In this document: positions 33,267-46,884 of the stretch, piece by piece | Position numbering within the stretch: the stretch's first letter is position 1 | Layout: each line of letters starts with the position of its first letter | Assembly: GCA_030062745.1 (NCBI GenBank) | Contig: CP099845.1 | Span: forward strand, 14,982,903-15,046,902 | Direction of reading: 5' to 3' | DNA: 64,000 nucleotides | Source: Capitulum mitella | Taxonomy: Eukaryota > Arthropoda > Thecostraca > Pollicipedomorpha > Pollicipedidae | The notes under the pieces: generated by a model | Databases searched by the model: none | What the model was told of the DNA's origin: nothing | The model's input: only the letters and a program-made list of their open reading frames with translations | Translations under genes and position numbers: made by a program

Positions 33267-35957
33267 GCACTAATAACATTCAAGATGCAAGGACAATGAT
33301 AGTTGCTGTATAGCATACTGATACGTTGAACATAAATTATATCCTTTTTACCTCAGTATTCCCATACTTCTTTGCTTGTGGGAGCATTCAAGATGCAAGC
33401 ACAGTGACGTAGGTAATTGGTAACCATCGTTAGGAACTAGTATTCTTGCTCTTATTGTGCCACTTGACTGCAATAGGATAGTTCGTACAAGGAACAACGT
33501 TAAGTTTGAGAGCTGTCATTTTCTGTCGTACACTAGGCTAAGTGCACAAATTGGATAACCCGCAGGACGATCGATCAGACCTAGAACGACTTGCTTTGTA
33601 CGTGTGTGCTCCCTTCAGCCCCATTTTCTGAGATACGCATGCGTGAAAGCTTGCGTTAATCACAGAACAAAGCCATCATGCGGTTCATTTACGTGTGCCT
33701 TTTTCCCCTTATAGTTTGCTGCAACTAAAAAAAAAAAAAAAAAAATTTGTTCATGTCACTGATGTCACGTCGTTTTGTCAAGACCGAGAGATGAGTCATT
33801 TCGAAATGGTGTAGAAAGGGACACAACGCAAACGTCCCAGGTCAATATTTGCCCTAACATAGTATCAGGTAAATAAGGTAACCATCTGTCTTCGCATAGG
33901 TGCAAACGCCAAAAATTCATAGCATGAATGCTGCTGTCTTGCTGCCTATCCTGGACGTTCCTAGAAAGAGAGAAAAAGGTAAATATGTCTGGAATGATAG
34001 GTACGCATTAGCCCAGACTCCTTAGGCTGGATGGCTTGGGATCAGACCTGGGGAGAAAAAAGCGTTGCCCGCCATGCTAATTTTCGCTGAAATCAGTACC
34101 AAGAAAGTTCAACAACACTGTGCAAACAGAGCTTTTGTGGTCACCGTCCACCGTCGCCGTCAGTCGCTGAAACGCAGTCAATCCAGGGTCGGCAAAATGT
34201 TGGCAAAAAGTGGCTTTTGCCAGGTCGCTGGTTTCGTGGTGGTGGTGACAAAAAGCGGCGTTTTGCCAGGTCATTGGCTCATGACCTTTTTACCCATAAA
34301 AGCCGGCGTTTACTAGCAGAAGCTCGTTGTTAGGCAAGCCATTCTTGGGCATCTTTATATATATAGAGAGAGAATATATGGTGGTATAGTATATTTATAT
34401 ATTTATATTTATATATAGAGTATGTAGTGGTATACACCAAAATATCACCTTTTTACTGTTATACATGCTGATGATGTCTCAAGTAGGCATTCTTTTAATA
34501 ACAGCGAAGGCAGCGTGGTGGTGGGATTTAAGTTTACATATGGTGCTTCCATGATGTCTGTACATGCTACTTAATTGCGAGAAATGAATTTCTGCATTTA
34601 CGCTTGTCAGATATGGTGAGCAAATTATTGATTTCGTCCGGAAATATAATCCCATTTCATAGACAAATGTAAAGAAGATTTAATTGTTTTAACTGAAGGT
34701 ACCGAGCGTACGACTATTGGATCCGGATTTAAATCACGGTGGTGGGTTCCATTTTAATCGCCCCATTCTCATACATACAAAGCATCTATTTACATTGCGT
34801 TGGGTAGTAAAATACGACATATGTTAACGTTAAGATCGGCTCATGGTCCTCCAGTGTGCAGATGCAGTGGTACGTTCATCCAGCCTGTGTAGGTCTGGGG
34901 TGAAAAATCGATGGAACAGGCCAGTTGTGATAGACCATGTCTTCTTTTCTGAAGTAGCTCTGAAACTAGACGTCGGTCTCGGATAGCAGAATTCCAGGAG
35001 TCAGCGCGAAACTTCGCGCGCAGACGTTGTGCCTGATGACCGACATCTGTCGCACCGGACTCTGGCCGTGCGTACTGTGCCAGTCTTTCATCGCATATCG
35101 TTGTTTTGGAAAGGACTTGGAGATGCCGGACAGTTTGATAATACCGGGAGCCATATCCACAATTTCAGAGAAATTTCCTTGGCACCTAAAATACCAAGAA
35201 CCTTCCAAATTTCAAGGCACTTAGTCAGGATACTGCGAGGGAGACTGAATCAGAGGAAACACGAGCATTTTTTTAGACTTGTAAGGTTGACGAGATACGA
35301 TTGGGATGGGCCAAACGGACACAAGCTCGGAGGGAGACGAGGCGTTAGTAGTGGTAGTGCAGTGAGTCGCTGAAGATTAACAACGATGCCATCGTCCAGC
35401 CTGGGCTCGGCTCTTCAGGGTTGCGGCATACAGGTTGTCCTACAAACAGTTATAACGCGCGTTATCATAGCGTACCGCAGCAGTTGTATGCACAGGAGTT
35501 GTACTAGTTCATGAATGAATATTTTGAATCCGATATCTGTTTTGCGGAAGCATTTTTGTTTCGATGTTGCGGAAAACATCACAGCACATCACATCTAACG
35601 AGTCTAGAAAATGCGGATGTCTGCCTTTGATTTAATTTCCATCTGATTTACTCTCTCTCCGATCCAGTTTCCTTTGCAGTACCTTGACTGAATGCCCTGA
35701 AATTTGAAAATTCTTGGTATTTTAGCCTCCAGGAAAATCTGTTCTCAAAAATTGTGACTTCAGCTCCAGACATGACCAAACTGTCCGGCGTTTCCGAGCC
35801 CTCTTCCCTCGCAACGATATACCATGAAAAGTGGCGCAGTACGCACGCTAAATATGTATCTATATAATGAGGGAGAGAAAAAATAGAGAGAGGAAGAGAG
35901 AGAGAGGGGGGGGGAGACTGACTGCCCACGAATTACTGTGACTGCTGTTTTTCGCAG

Positions 35958-36081
35958 GAGGAACGCCTTCGTCAGACCTTGCTCCGGTTTGCACCACGGT
36001 CGACGGGCGACGGCCCGATGGACGCCTACGGCATGTCCGACAGTGACGGCGAGCATAAGCGTGAGGCGCCGGACGCTGCAG
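35958..36081 (+). CDS. POLR2M: POLR2M-like gene, coding exon 5 (C-terminal region)
   Basis: The acceptor is TTTTTCGCAG, in phase 0, matching exon 4. It continues the helix as EERLRQTLLRFAPRS and then gives an acidic tail, MDAYGMSDSDGEHKREAPDA. This parallels the known family layout of a basic/Gln-rich helix followed by a short acidic C-terminus. A donor-like GCAG|GTGCGG would leave in phase 1 to an exon I cannot place. Without splicing, the frame stops at 36161 after 26 more codons (ending ELGHQRNG). Which is the real end is undecided. Confidence 0.58.
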
Positions 36082-37681
36082 GTGCGGGTATAGCAGAGAT
36101 GTGGTATGGACACGACACGACACGGGGTAACGAAGAGCTTGGACATCAGCGTAACGGCTGAGATGAAATGGAGGTGCGGTCTGATGTAGCTGCGGGAACA
36201 GGAGAGGCTCAGTGTTAACTGACCGAGGTAGCCAGTGAGAGGCGTCAAGGCCGACTGGTGGGGCAGGTCTTGGTTTTGAAGTCAGGAGCGATCCTAGCAG
36301 CGGTCATGTTTTACCAGCCCGTACCATGAACGATGGGCTTTGGCAGTGGCGTGTGCAGGAGATGAGAAGTGGATAGATACCGTTGGTCCCTGATCGTTGT
36401 CCCTTGGCAACAACAGCGTCTGCCGGCCAACGGTTAAAAATATAGCTGTCCTGGGACAGTCGGTCCCGGCTAGGCCGGTTTTTTAGTCGATACAAGGTAA
36501 CCACTTTCGCGCCTCGTGCGGTTGTTAGCATGCAATAGATTTTGTGCGATTTCAGTGGCGTTTCCAGCCTCAGTGCATTTAAGTAATCAAGCAGCGGGTG
36601 TAAGTGAGGCATTCCAGGACAAATCGACCAGGCTCTTGCCAAAAATAACACGCAATAGCCTCAAACCTTGATGAAATTGGTCCGAGGGTAAGGTGGTGGG
36701 GATTTCATATTGCTACTTCTTAGCTCAGTTTTTGGCAAGCGGTTTTTGTGCTTGAGCAGTTTGAATTTTCTAAACTTGATGATTGTGGGCTTAACCCTTG
36801 GCGCAGTAATATGTGTATTATTTCTGTAACCACTTGCCTCACTTTTAAAAACTGAGTATCGTACTGAAGACGAAATGTCGCATCGTTCTGCTATTCGCAT
36901 TTTCCAAAACATCTTTTCCTTTTTATTCGACCTTGAAATGTATTTTCAAGGCTAGATTTTCAAAGTGAGGCCAGTGACTCCGATTGAAACCTTCAATAGG
37001 TAACATGTTCTCCAAATAATTCCGGTTTGTTTTCATTCGAGAATAGTTTCCCAGTTTTGTTTCTGATGTTACACATTGTGCGCCAAATTCGCGATGCTTT
37101 TAACGAGAACGTCCTGGGTGATTTCCGACCTCCACCGGCAAAAAGCAGTGTTAACGACCGGCGAAAATGGTCCTGAACATCCGAGGTCAATGTTTTCTTT
37201 CATTTATATCCCACACGTTCCGTCATCCCCGATATATTTAATGTCGTCTATCGGCCACTACTAAGATGTAGATATATTTCTTTTTCCACGATAGATGGCC
37301 GTGTCGCATGGCCTTTGCCCACATTACACATCAGAGGGAAGTGCGTCGCGGGGGTGGTAAAACGCTAAAGCTCATCTTACAGGAAGTACGAACGGAATGA
37401 CGCTACCCAGATTTCAATGGCGTGACGCCTCGAGGGACTCGACCGAAAGTACCGTCAGCTGACTGCGTTCAGTTGATCATATCTAGCAGTTTCGTTTGTT
37501 TTCTGCTTTGAGATCTGTCGAATCTCGATTGACTGTCGATTGAGCCGATTCGGAAGAATGTGTGCTTCTTTTAACCCGCCCCGCACAAGTCGTCAGACCC
37601 ACCTTTCCCATACCAGGGGGTGTTTGAACCTCCTTTTCAACTACGAACGGTAGCCATAGGAAAAACGCCGTTGAATGAGCC
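36082..37681. other. Downstream of POLR2M-like exon 5
   Basis: Plain AT-rich sequence. I see no coding signal, terminal repeats or tandem arrays. Confidence 0.5.
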
Positions 37682-38360
37682 TTAACCCTATTCCCGGCAG
37701 GGGGCTGAATCCGTCCCCCTTTGGTTTTTTGCTTGCCAATTCCAGGCTTTTGGACGCAGCTTCTCTAAAGTTGGTGACTTTTCCTAACTATTCTTCCTAC
37801 GTCCTGTGACAAAATTTTGAAATTCTGTTTTGCTCAGAGGCGCAGCCAGGCAGCGTTTTTGGGAGGCACCTCATGCCATGTTTGGCCCTGTTGAGGGTAA
37901 AAGCAAAATGACTGTCAAAACTGTCGTTCGTAAGATAGAACTTAAAGTTGATGTGGATATGTAGCTAAATAGTTGGGCAACGTGTAAGTAGAATGTTGTT
38001 CATTTAAGGTCACTTCAAAAGGTCAGGTCGAGGCCAAAAGTCTAAATTTGGTTTTATAGTAATAATTTCGGTGCGATTTTTTCAGATGCCAAACGCGTAA
38101 TATATATGACGTCCAGTGGTGTCCTCTACTTGTGTACCAAGTTTCAGCGTGATATCAGGTCTGGTCACGGAGCTATGACCTAAAAAAATGTCAATGCGCG
38201 TACCGCATACCACAATAGTCGTAAAATAGAATTTTTGAAATAGAGTGAATCTAGATTATTGAAAACGTTCACAGACAATATTAAATGCACACGAGATCAT
38301 TCCAGGTAACTCCAAGGCCACTGGAGGTCATTTAGGGTCAGAGTTAGGGAATAGGGTTAA
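37682..38360 (+). mobile_element. R1 copy C1 (internally deleted)
   Basis: It begins TTAACCCTATTCCCGG and keeps the first half of R1, then jumps from the GGAGGTCATTTA region straight to a terminus GGGAATAGGGTTAA. About 500 bp of the interior is missing relative to the 50.6 kb copy. Confidence 0.87.
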
Positions 38361-39557
38361 CCCTATTCCCGGAGGACTAGACGGTATGGCCGATTCCCGG
38401 CAGGGGGGCGGATTCGGCCCCACCTGAGTTCTTGAGAACTACACATCCGATTTGACCGCAACAAACGGCGATCGGTTTGCCATGACGTAAACTACATTTT
38501 TATAAAAAGAAGTTTTCAAAATTTTGAAGGGGTGGCTACAGGGGCAAAAAAGTCAAAGTTGGGGATTTTTTAAAATTCTTATAACTCCGTTGTTTATGGA
38601 CCGATTGTGATGACATTAGCATGAATCGAGAGACTATGGATACGACTTTGACCATTGGTACTTACATTTGAAATTTTGAGAAAACTCTTAGGCGTTCACA
38701 AGGTTTTAAAAATAGGAGGATTAGTTTTTCAACAACTGAATGAACAAGAAAGTTAAAAGCACTTTTTTGGCTTCTGCTAGTCATGTTATGCTGCAGAAGT
38801 ACAAATCGTATTACAATGTTTGTATAATATTAGCATAGGCGGTGCCAGGGACATGATAAGGGGAACTGTCATGGTCACATGTTCCTCAGATCAGCTGATG
38901 ACCTTTGATTTTAAATGACCTGCAGTGTCCCTGGGGCCACGTGGAATGATCTCATGCGCATGTAATATTATCTGGATACGTTTTCAGTCATTTTAATTCA
39001 CTTTCAGAAATTCCATTTCACGGTTGTTGTGATATAGTGTACGCTCACTGGCATTTTGCATCTTAGCTCCGTGACCCGACCTGATATCAAGCTGGAACTT
39101 GGTGCACAAGTAGAGGGCATCTGTCTACGCCATATGTGTTTCGGGCCCGGCATTTGAAAAAAATAGCGCCAAAATTATTGCCATGAAATCAAATTTTGAC
39201 TTTTGACCTTGACCTCACCTTGTAAAGTTGGATCAGGTAAACAAAATTGTAGTTGTGTGTTGCCCACTTATTTAGCTATACATCCATGTAAAGTTTTAAC
39301 TTCTATCTTAAAAACTATTTTTGGCAGTCGTTTCTCTTTTACTCTCAACAGGGTCAACAATGGCCTGAGGTGCCTCCCAAAAACGCTGCATGGCTCCGCC
39401 CTTAAGCAAAATAGATTTACGAAACTTTGTCACAGTGCGTGGAAAGGATAGCTAGGAAACGTCACCAAGTTTCGTGAAGCTGCGTCAAAAACCCTGGAAT
39501 GGGCAAGCAAAAAACCCGAGGGGGTGGATTCAGCCCCCCTGCCGGGAATGGGATTAA
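38357..39557 (-). mobile_element. R1 copy C2
   Basis: A full-length R1 copy in reverse orientation. It shares its left TTAA with the right TTAA of C1, so the two termini form one long palindrome (38347-38370). It ends CCGGGAATGGGATTAA. Confidence 0.9.
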
Positions 39558-42500
39558 AAGCAGAGCTTACATCATGGAAAACAAATCACTTATGCTAAAA
39601 TATCTCACTGGTATTCGCAAATACCAGTCTGTGATTTTACAGTACGCTCCTCCGCCCGTGCCATGCAGTAGCAGGCGAAGCCATGCAGTGCCAGGCGAAG
39701 CCTACCTGCTGTCTGACCCGTCAGCTCAGCCGTACTAGCAGAGGAGACAAGCAGCATATAGCGTACTTTGTTCCACAAAGCATAGTTATGAACATAATTT
39801 GCAAGAAGACACAGCGGCGCTATGTTTGACACATGCGTTTTGCAATGGACAGGGCTTGTAGTGCATACCATCATCCCATAATTTGTACATTTATATCCCA
39901 ATTTATTTTAAAATTCTGGAAAAAACATTTGCCGTGACTTTTAAATCTCCTAACCAAACATTTTGGGCTCAAATAGGTCTTTGAATCCAGACGACCTTTA
40001 ACGACTTCAGGTGACCATGACCTCCTAGAGTGCGGCAAGTGGCGCACATCAGGTTTTTTTGGACTGGAAAGGGTAATTCGTGTCATAAAACTAAAAAAGG
40101 TCGTTTCCAAAATGCTTGCAATTAGCTCAGAAAGATGTTGGGAAAAAAGGAAAATAGCTTTGACCTCGGCCTGATCCCCAAAGCATTGCCTGAGGTCAAC
40201 CATTTTTCACTTGTGTTCATGATGCTTTTCTACAGCATCCATCACCGTACTGCAGATTTTAAAAGAGAAAAAATACAGTTTTTCCAAAATGGCTAAAACT
40301 TTCTTTGACCTCAGGTTATTGACCTAACCTTTTCAAGAAATTTCAACAAACTTTTTCAAACCTTTTCAAAAGAAAAGTTTGGCCATTGGCAAGATTTGGG
40401 TCATTCACCGTGTCGGAAAGCCGCCCCGGCGGGACTTCAGGAGCCCAGAACGACTTTTGACGATGAAAACAGGGACTGAAACTACTGCTGCTGTGCAAAT
40501 CAGCGTCCATATTAACTTCATGACCACTCTGAGGTCACTTAAACATGAGAAAGGCCAGTGACTTCAGTTTCTAGATATGGCCTAGAATGACCTGAGTAAG
40601 CATCTAAGTGCGGAGGTAACTGGGTGATACATGCAGTGTAGGTGATTCGCTTGCAGACTATTATGACAGAGCACCGTAAAATACATAACACGTTTGCTGT
40701 GCGATCACGACCGTCGCTGTATCATAGTGCTCCCGTGACATGCCCTCGAGGGAGAGATCCTAGGTCAGTGACGTAGGATGGATGTAATGACCTAGGATGA
40801 CCGGTAAAAGCATGGATTAAACAGTCCGTCTCTGGGTTTCCTTTTGTATTTCATGTTGTTTTTTTGGCTCTGATATTTCTTAATGTGGTTTCTTGTACTA
40901 TTGTTTTCCAGAGATCATCTACGGAAAATGACCACTCAAATCCACAGGACACAGCCAGTAAATCGCAAAAAACTTCATGTAGTCGCACACGGCCAAACAA
41001 TCCCAAAACTATTTAGCAATATTTCGGTGGCAGTCTTGGACTTGCCAGTCTGGTTTTTGCCAGAAAAACATAATTTTGAAGTAGGCTTAATGGGTAGATG
41101 CTAAGGACAAATATTAATGCAGGGTTTAACATAATTTTATTGGGTCGTGAGCTGCGTATATTTGCTTGACGCTGGACATATGCCCAATTCCTGGAGCACG
41201 AGAAGTATGATTGTCATGCATGTTTCTCACCACGGCATACACCACCAAGCGTGTTTCCTACCCGCTTAATTGTCAGAAAATCCTTGATGCGGGGGACAAG
41301 AAAGCAACCTAGAATGGATTCATCAGTCTCACGTGGCTATTTGGGAGCGATAAAATGCACATTATTGCAGTGTGCTGACACCAGACGTGAAGCACCGCCT
41401 ATTTGGGGGTTTTCGACATCGCAAGTGGTAGGCCTGTTGATAGACCCAGCACATTTGTAATGATTGCTTGTTTTCATATTACCATTGCTTGGCCCGTGGT
41501 GATCGTTAATTAGTCCCTGACCTGTCTGCCAATTCTCAGATTGTCTGTGACATAGAGGACAGTGTCCAATATTTGGGAGTAAATGATTTCTGGCTGGATG
41601 TCATTTTTTGGTTAAACTTTTATAGCATATCGTCGGAAAGCCCTTTGATCACGGTCTGTGATATGTGCAGATATTCGCTGTTGGTCGGTAACCTATTCCG
41701 TCTGCCGTAAAATGCCGTCGAACTGCATTTATCTCGAGGGAAAATTGTCTTCCAAGCGGAAAACAAGATGCCCCGTTGCCCTGTCATGACAGGGCCTCCG
41801 CGGAGAAAACCCATTGTTGTTTACTGTTTGTTTTTTATGCTTTGTTGTTTTATAATCGCGAGTGAGGCTTAATGCCGAGTTAGTCGTACTTCAGCGTATC
41901 ATTGAGAGCATTACTTAAACTGTCCGACCTGACCCGCCCCGGCCCAGCTATGACGCTTTCTGGAAGTTAGGAATTTCGCAAGAACTCGGTACCGAATCAT
42001 GAAGTTTTCATTGGAAGATACGAAACGGTTCTTTTCACAAGCCCATCTCTTTAAATTATTGCATTAGTATTTGCATTGCCATTGCGTTAACTGGCAAGCT
42101 CCTCCTTCAAGTAGCTATTCTGGGAGCGTTGTTTTCGCTGCTAGACCCATTTTTACAGGGACGATTTTGAGCTGCTCATTAGTGGCAGTGAATAATATAA
42201 TGGGCGCGCGTGACGTTTCTTACTTGCAACTTTTCGGATGCAAAATGCTGGAATAGATCGCTTATTATCCTTTTGTATTGTGAAATGCTTAAAGTAAAAG
42301 GACTAATGCGAGCGGCAATGAAGTATGAGTTCGGCTCCCAACAAGGCGCCGTGCTGGTTTAGTTAAATGCTGAATGGTTCGATTTGTTTTCATGCTTTTT
42401 TTGTGTAAAATGATTATTAATTTTCCCTCATTTGTATTCACGTGTCCGTTTTCCGTGCTACGAATAAATGATGTTCGTTGTAGTTTTCATAACAACTGTG

Positions 42501-42935
42501 AAAGCGGATATCATTCCATTCATGTTTAGGTTATGTATTGCTTTTTCCCGTTGCGATGATTTTGTACTGTCCAGTTATGCTCATTATTGCTTTCTGCTCT
42601 GATTCGGACGGAAAAAACGAACGTTCGTCGTCCGTGGAGAAAGGAGAAGCTTCTTACAGATTCTCAGATTCCATAACGAGCTGTATCAGAATCTGTAGAA
42701 AAACAGAAAATTGAATTGGGACAAGCAAAGCAGTTCATCTCTGCTTTGCTGGATACACGAGGTGGAAATGGCTGGAAGCGTGTCATGTTAGGCTGGATTA
42801 TAAAAGACTGTAATGCCAAATTTGACTTCAGATCACCACCATGGCGTGACCATTAACTGAAGCATGATCCCTGCCAACAGCGCACCAACGTTCCGCGTGC
42901 TTTTGTTGCCAGGAGTTGTTGCTGAGGACGTGGAC
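39558..42935. other. Non-coding stretch
   Basis: A short tandem (GCCATGCAGTGCCAGGCGAA type, two units) lies at about 39659-39702. Sequence rich in AGGTCA/TGACCT hexamers covers about 40000-40640 and is probably an old repeat. The rest is anonymous. Confidence 0.5.
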
Positions 42936-43088
42936 CTGGGTTGACATACAGCCAACCGTCCCGGATCTCTGTGATATTTGGCTGCCGTATGTTGGTGACG
43001 CCAGTGCGCCGGACGGGGACCGCCAGCTCGTCTTTCGTCGCGCCGCCAGATCTCATTGACGATTCTTGAGGAGGCTGCTCGCCGATCA
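42936..43088 (-). CDS. Candidate internal exon, unknown protein
   Basis: On the minus strand a GTGCGCAG acceptor and a CCAG|GTCCAC donor bound 153 bp, phase 1 at both ends. The frame reads IGEQPPQESSMRSGG, then RRTGVTNIRQPNITEIRDGW and LYVNP. The second half is protein-like, with an N-glycosylation sequon (NIT). The plus strand is also open and could end LIDDS-stop, so the strand is not certain. I recognise no family. Confidence 0.33.
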
Positions 43089-43259
43089 CTGCGCACCGTG
43101 CGGCGGTGGCGTGGTGCTGAGCAGTTCTCCGGCGCTGTGTAGCGTCGTGCTAACCGGCCGCTGAGTGGTGTCGTGCTGACCGAGTTACTGACGCCACAAC
43201 TCGCCTGTCCGAGAGTGAACTGGTTGTGTTTGTCGCCTGTCGCAAAGAATGAGCCATGA

Positions 43260-43966
43260 TTAACCCTGTTCCCGGCAGAAGGGTTAAGTCCCTTTAAGGT
43301 GTTTTACTGGTCATTTTGGTGCAGCTTCACAAACCCTGGTTACTTTTCTTCCCTGTTTTTTCTACGTCCTGAAACAGAATTTTGTCATTCTGTTTTGCTC
43401 AGGGGCGGAGCCAGGCAGCGTTTGTAGAAGACATGTGAGGCCATTTTTGGTCCTGTTGAAGATAAAAGGAAAATGGCTGCCAGAAGTCACTTTATAAGGC
43501 CAGGACAACGTTAAAACTCGACATTTTGTTTCATTGTGATAATTTGGGCGCTATTTCTCAAATGCCAAACCCAGAATACATGTGACATATGAGGGTGCCC
43601 TCTGCTTGTGTACCAAGGATTCGAAACCCTGTGATCGCCAAAGAATTCCTCAAAATTTCAGAGGCGCGGACGAGTGTTAAAACTCCCATCCATAAGCTCT
43701 CGATTCATGCCAGTTTCATCAAAATCGGTCCGTAAACCGCAGGGTTATAACAAGTCCAAAAATATCCCAATTTTGTCTTTTTGCCCGCCATCCATCCCTT
43801 TTACGACCTTGAAAAGTTCTTATCAGAATGTAGTTTACGTCATGGCAGACCGATTACCTTTTTTGCGATGAAATCAGATGTATAGTTCTCGAGATCCCAG
43901 GGGGCCGAATCCCCCCCCCCCGCCGGGAATCGGCTAGACCGTCTAGGCCTCTGGGAATGGGGTTAG
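43260..43966 (+). mobile_element. R1 copy D (internally deleted)
   Basis: It starts TTAACCCTGTTCCCGGCAG and ends GGGAATGGGGTTAG, with the R1 interior present but about 500 bp shorter through loss of the middle. Confidence 0.85.
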
Positions 43967-45409
43967 GCCGGGATATTGAATGCCGGATGAATGTATTGAC
44001 TCTTGATCTTCCGTCGTATTTTGGAACGGGATGGCGCTAAAATTTAGGATGGAAATTTAGAAAACAAGATCACATGGAGCTTGCAAGGTTTACATGTTGT
44101 TCCCAGTCGAACACAACGGTGCATTTATCCGTACTTTGAAAAACATTAAATCTGGCGCGTTTCCGCACTCATCACGGAGCATTCAGGAGGTGCCGTTGGC
44201 GTCGAAATAAAGTTTCGACGTCCTGTGTCTGTGTCGACGCCCGAACTAGCAGACTGTGCCGCATTCCGAACAACTTGCGGCGCAATTGCCTTATGCCGCT
44301 CAGTGGCATCGCGTGATCCGTGATCAGGCGGTGCGGACCCTGTCTGCCCTCCGAATGTGAAGGTTCAGAGTGGGAGAGCGGCGAATGATCAGAACATCGG
44401 CTTTACCCCGGAACCGAGCCTGTCCCGGCTGGCGACGTAGGGCCGTGAATGGGGAATCAGTTAAAGACGGACGAATAAAAGGTGCGTTTATAGGCAGATA
44501 AATAACGAGTTGAAACAACGAAGTGATGTCCCCCGCAGCATGCCTTTGTGGTTGTATGAGCACTAACATACCTGGGTGGTTTAACATTCAAACATGTTTG
44601 TAAGTTAAGATATCCAGACTCTTGGCCTCAGGTGTCCACGTCTTCAGTCGAATCGTGTGTCTCGTCAGTCGTCTGTCGTGTTCACCTTGGAGTAGGGCTG
44701 AGGACTCGGATTGGCAAGGTTCAGATAGGTTGGAATGCATCTAAGTCTTGCGAATCCTCGAATCCTGACAACAAGAATTCGAACCCTGAAAATCAGGATT
44801 CGAAACCTAAGACCACAGTCGAATCCTGAAAGCCATCATTTAAATATGGAAATAATGGTATTGAAATATGCTCTAGGCTCAAATTTTCTGTTATAAACTA
44901 AACGTAGCATGCCGGCGCTACATCGGACAGAGTCATCCTCCGTTTTACTACATTTGTTCAGTTATTGCCGGATCCAGCTGTTGCAGTTACTGGTTTAACT
45001 TCGTCACCACATGTTTCGCTGGTTGGCTGTGGGAGCGAAGGTTAAAAGAAAACGCAAGCGAAAAAGTCTTTGTAGCGACTCGAATAATAATTTTTTTTGT
45101 TGGAGCACGTCCCAGCTTGCTCAACCGGCAAAAATCGTTTTGAAAAAGCGGACTGCACGACGTGGGGAATTTCGAAAATTCGAATTCGAGTAGATTTGAA
45201 TCTGTCCGAATGTATTCAAATGTCGAATCCGATTCCGAATGCACCCACCCTAAAATCTGAATTCCAAAATGCATGCGAATTTCATCTCAGCTGTACCGGA
45301 CGATTAAAAAATGCCACCTGTCATAAGCTGTTGATATTATATGCAGTGTGTTCAGACAACTGCCATTCTTCCATAACCAGACTTGTGCTCGAAAGGTTTT
45401 GGGTGAACC
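43967..45409. other. Non-coding stretch
   Basis: A moderately GC-rich patch at 44200-44450 is open on the minus strand but lacks convincing splice sites. From about 44740 to 45250 the sequence is rich in GAATCC/GATTCG words, akin to the GATCC/GATTC repeat that follows. Confidence 0.45.
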
Positions 45410-46085
45410 TGATCAGGATCTGAATCAAAGGGAACTGATCCGGATTAGCTTTTTCCCAGGATTAGTTTTTTCCCAGGCTATTTTTTTAAGTTGATCCAAG
45501 GCAGGTGCGATTCACGCAGCTTTTTTAAAAATGATCCGAAACAAATGTGATTCGCGTCCATTTTTTTGAAAAAACTGGTCCGGATCAAAAATTGATTCGC
45601 AAGTTCGTTGTTGATTCGGGTTAGCCATTGATTCAAAGTATCAATTATATGTCCGTAATGGCATGTATTGTAAAAATTATATGTGCGTGCGTGCTTGTGC
45701 GTGTGCGTTTGCGTGTGTCTACTGTTTATTGCTGTATGATACCTCAGCGTATAGAATACTTGAAAAAAACAACAAAATTGGACAACAATAAATTCGGTGC
45801 GGCCCTTAAGTCCTAATAACCAACCAACGGACAAAATTGGTTCTACACTGCATATGCATATGGAAGATGGCTACATACATATGACATGCATGTACATAAA
45901 TGTACTGCACGTAATATGGCAAAGAGGTAGGTAGGCTCTACTTTCAAGGTAATCCACTAAGATGACATTAAGATGACAGCAGGAGTGAAGCACATAATAT
46001 GTATGCACGTAAATGAGAACATTACCACGGCAGTCATGGTCTCGGGTGTCCGTGCATGGCAGCTTGAGCTACTGGCTACTATATT
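45410..46085 (+). mobile_element. R7 repeat, 5' part (interrupted copy)
   Basis: It matches 61405-62350 in order. First come GATCCGGAT/AAATGTGATTC tandem modules and GATTCGGGTTAGCCATTGATT. Then, after unrelated low-complexity sequence, come GAAGATGGCTACA, ATAAATGTACT and CACGGCAGTCAT. The R2 element at 46086 interrupts it, and a short R7 piece resumes after 49690. Confidence 0.7.
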
Positions 46086-46884
46086 TTAACACGCGCAGTG
46101 GAAGGAGGTTCTTTTTTTGCACTCCACTTTTTTTGTCTTAAAAATTTCGAGAACGGATCGGAGCTGGTTGAAGCTATTTTTTCACATTTATGGCAGCTGA
46201 ATAACTCTTCGATTTGCGCAGAAAAATCGAAAATCGGCTGGAAATTCTTGAAGTTTCAAGCAGTTGAAGTCAGCAAACAACGAAAACAACGGTTGTCGCT
46301 GACAAGTGGGGACTTTATGAAAGTACTGGCGTTCTACCTTAGATGATCGTTTGAGCATAACAACGTGAAGTTATTCGGGAATAATTGATGGATGTACCTA
46401 GACCAAAGCCAGGCTCAATACGGGTCAAGGTTATTGAAGGTCAAGGTGAACCAGTTTGTGAGCTGATCCAGATTTGCTGTGCAACATGACGGCTTGTATG
46501 AAATATGCATTCAAAGACCCTAATAAAACACGTGGGCACTGATACGCTTACATATACCAGGATCAGTGAATAGGGTCGTCAAATGTCAAGGTCAAATGTC
46601 TTGTGACCTGGCCCGGATTTGGTTTGCAGCGTTTCGATTTGTATGAAATGTGCATTTAAAGACCCTAATAAAAACACGTGTGCGCACATGGATACGCTTA
46701 TCTGCCAAGGTTATTTCAGGTTAAGGTCATCAAAGGTCAGGGGCAACTGTTTTGTGGCCTTTTTGGTCCAGATTTGCATAGCAATATGTCGATTTGTCCG
46801 AAATATGCATTCAAAGGTCCTACTAAAGACACCTTTGGCTCATTGATACTCATGTGTATATACATACGTACATATACATACATA

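Larger units (their letters stand above)
32741..35957. other. POLR2M-like intron 4
   Basis: It contains a perfect palindrome (33183-33217) next to a (TA)n tract, an A-run (about 33727-33745), TATATA/GAGA low complexity (34350-34430) and a GAGA-rich stretch (35868-35917). A short block recurs in inverted order at about 35110-35220 and 35690-35810 (GGACAGTTTG....CCAAGAA....TTTCAAGGC). No coding sequence. Confidence 0.55.
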
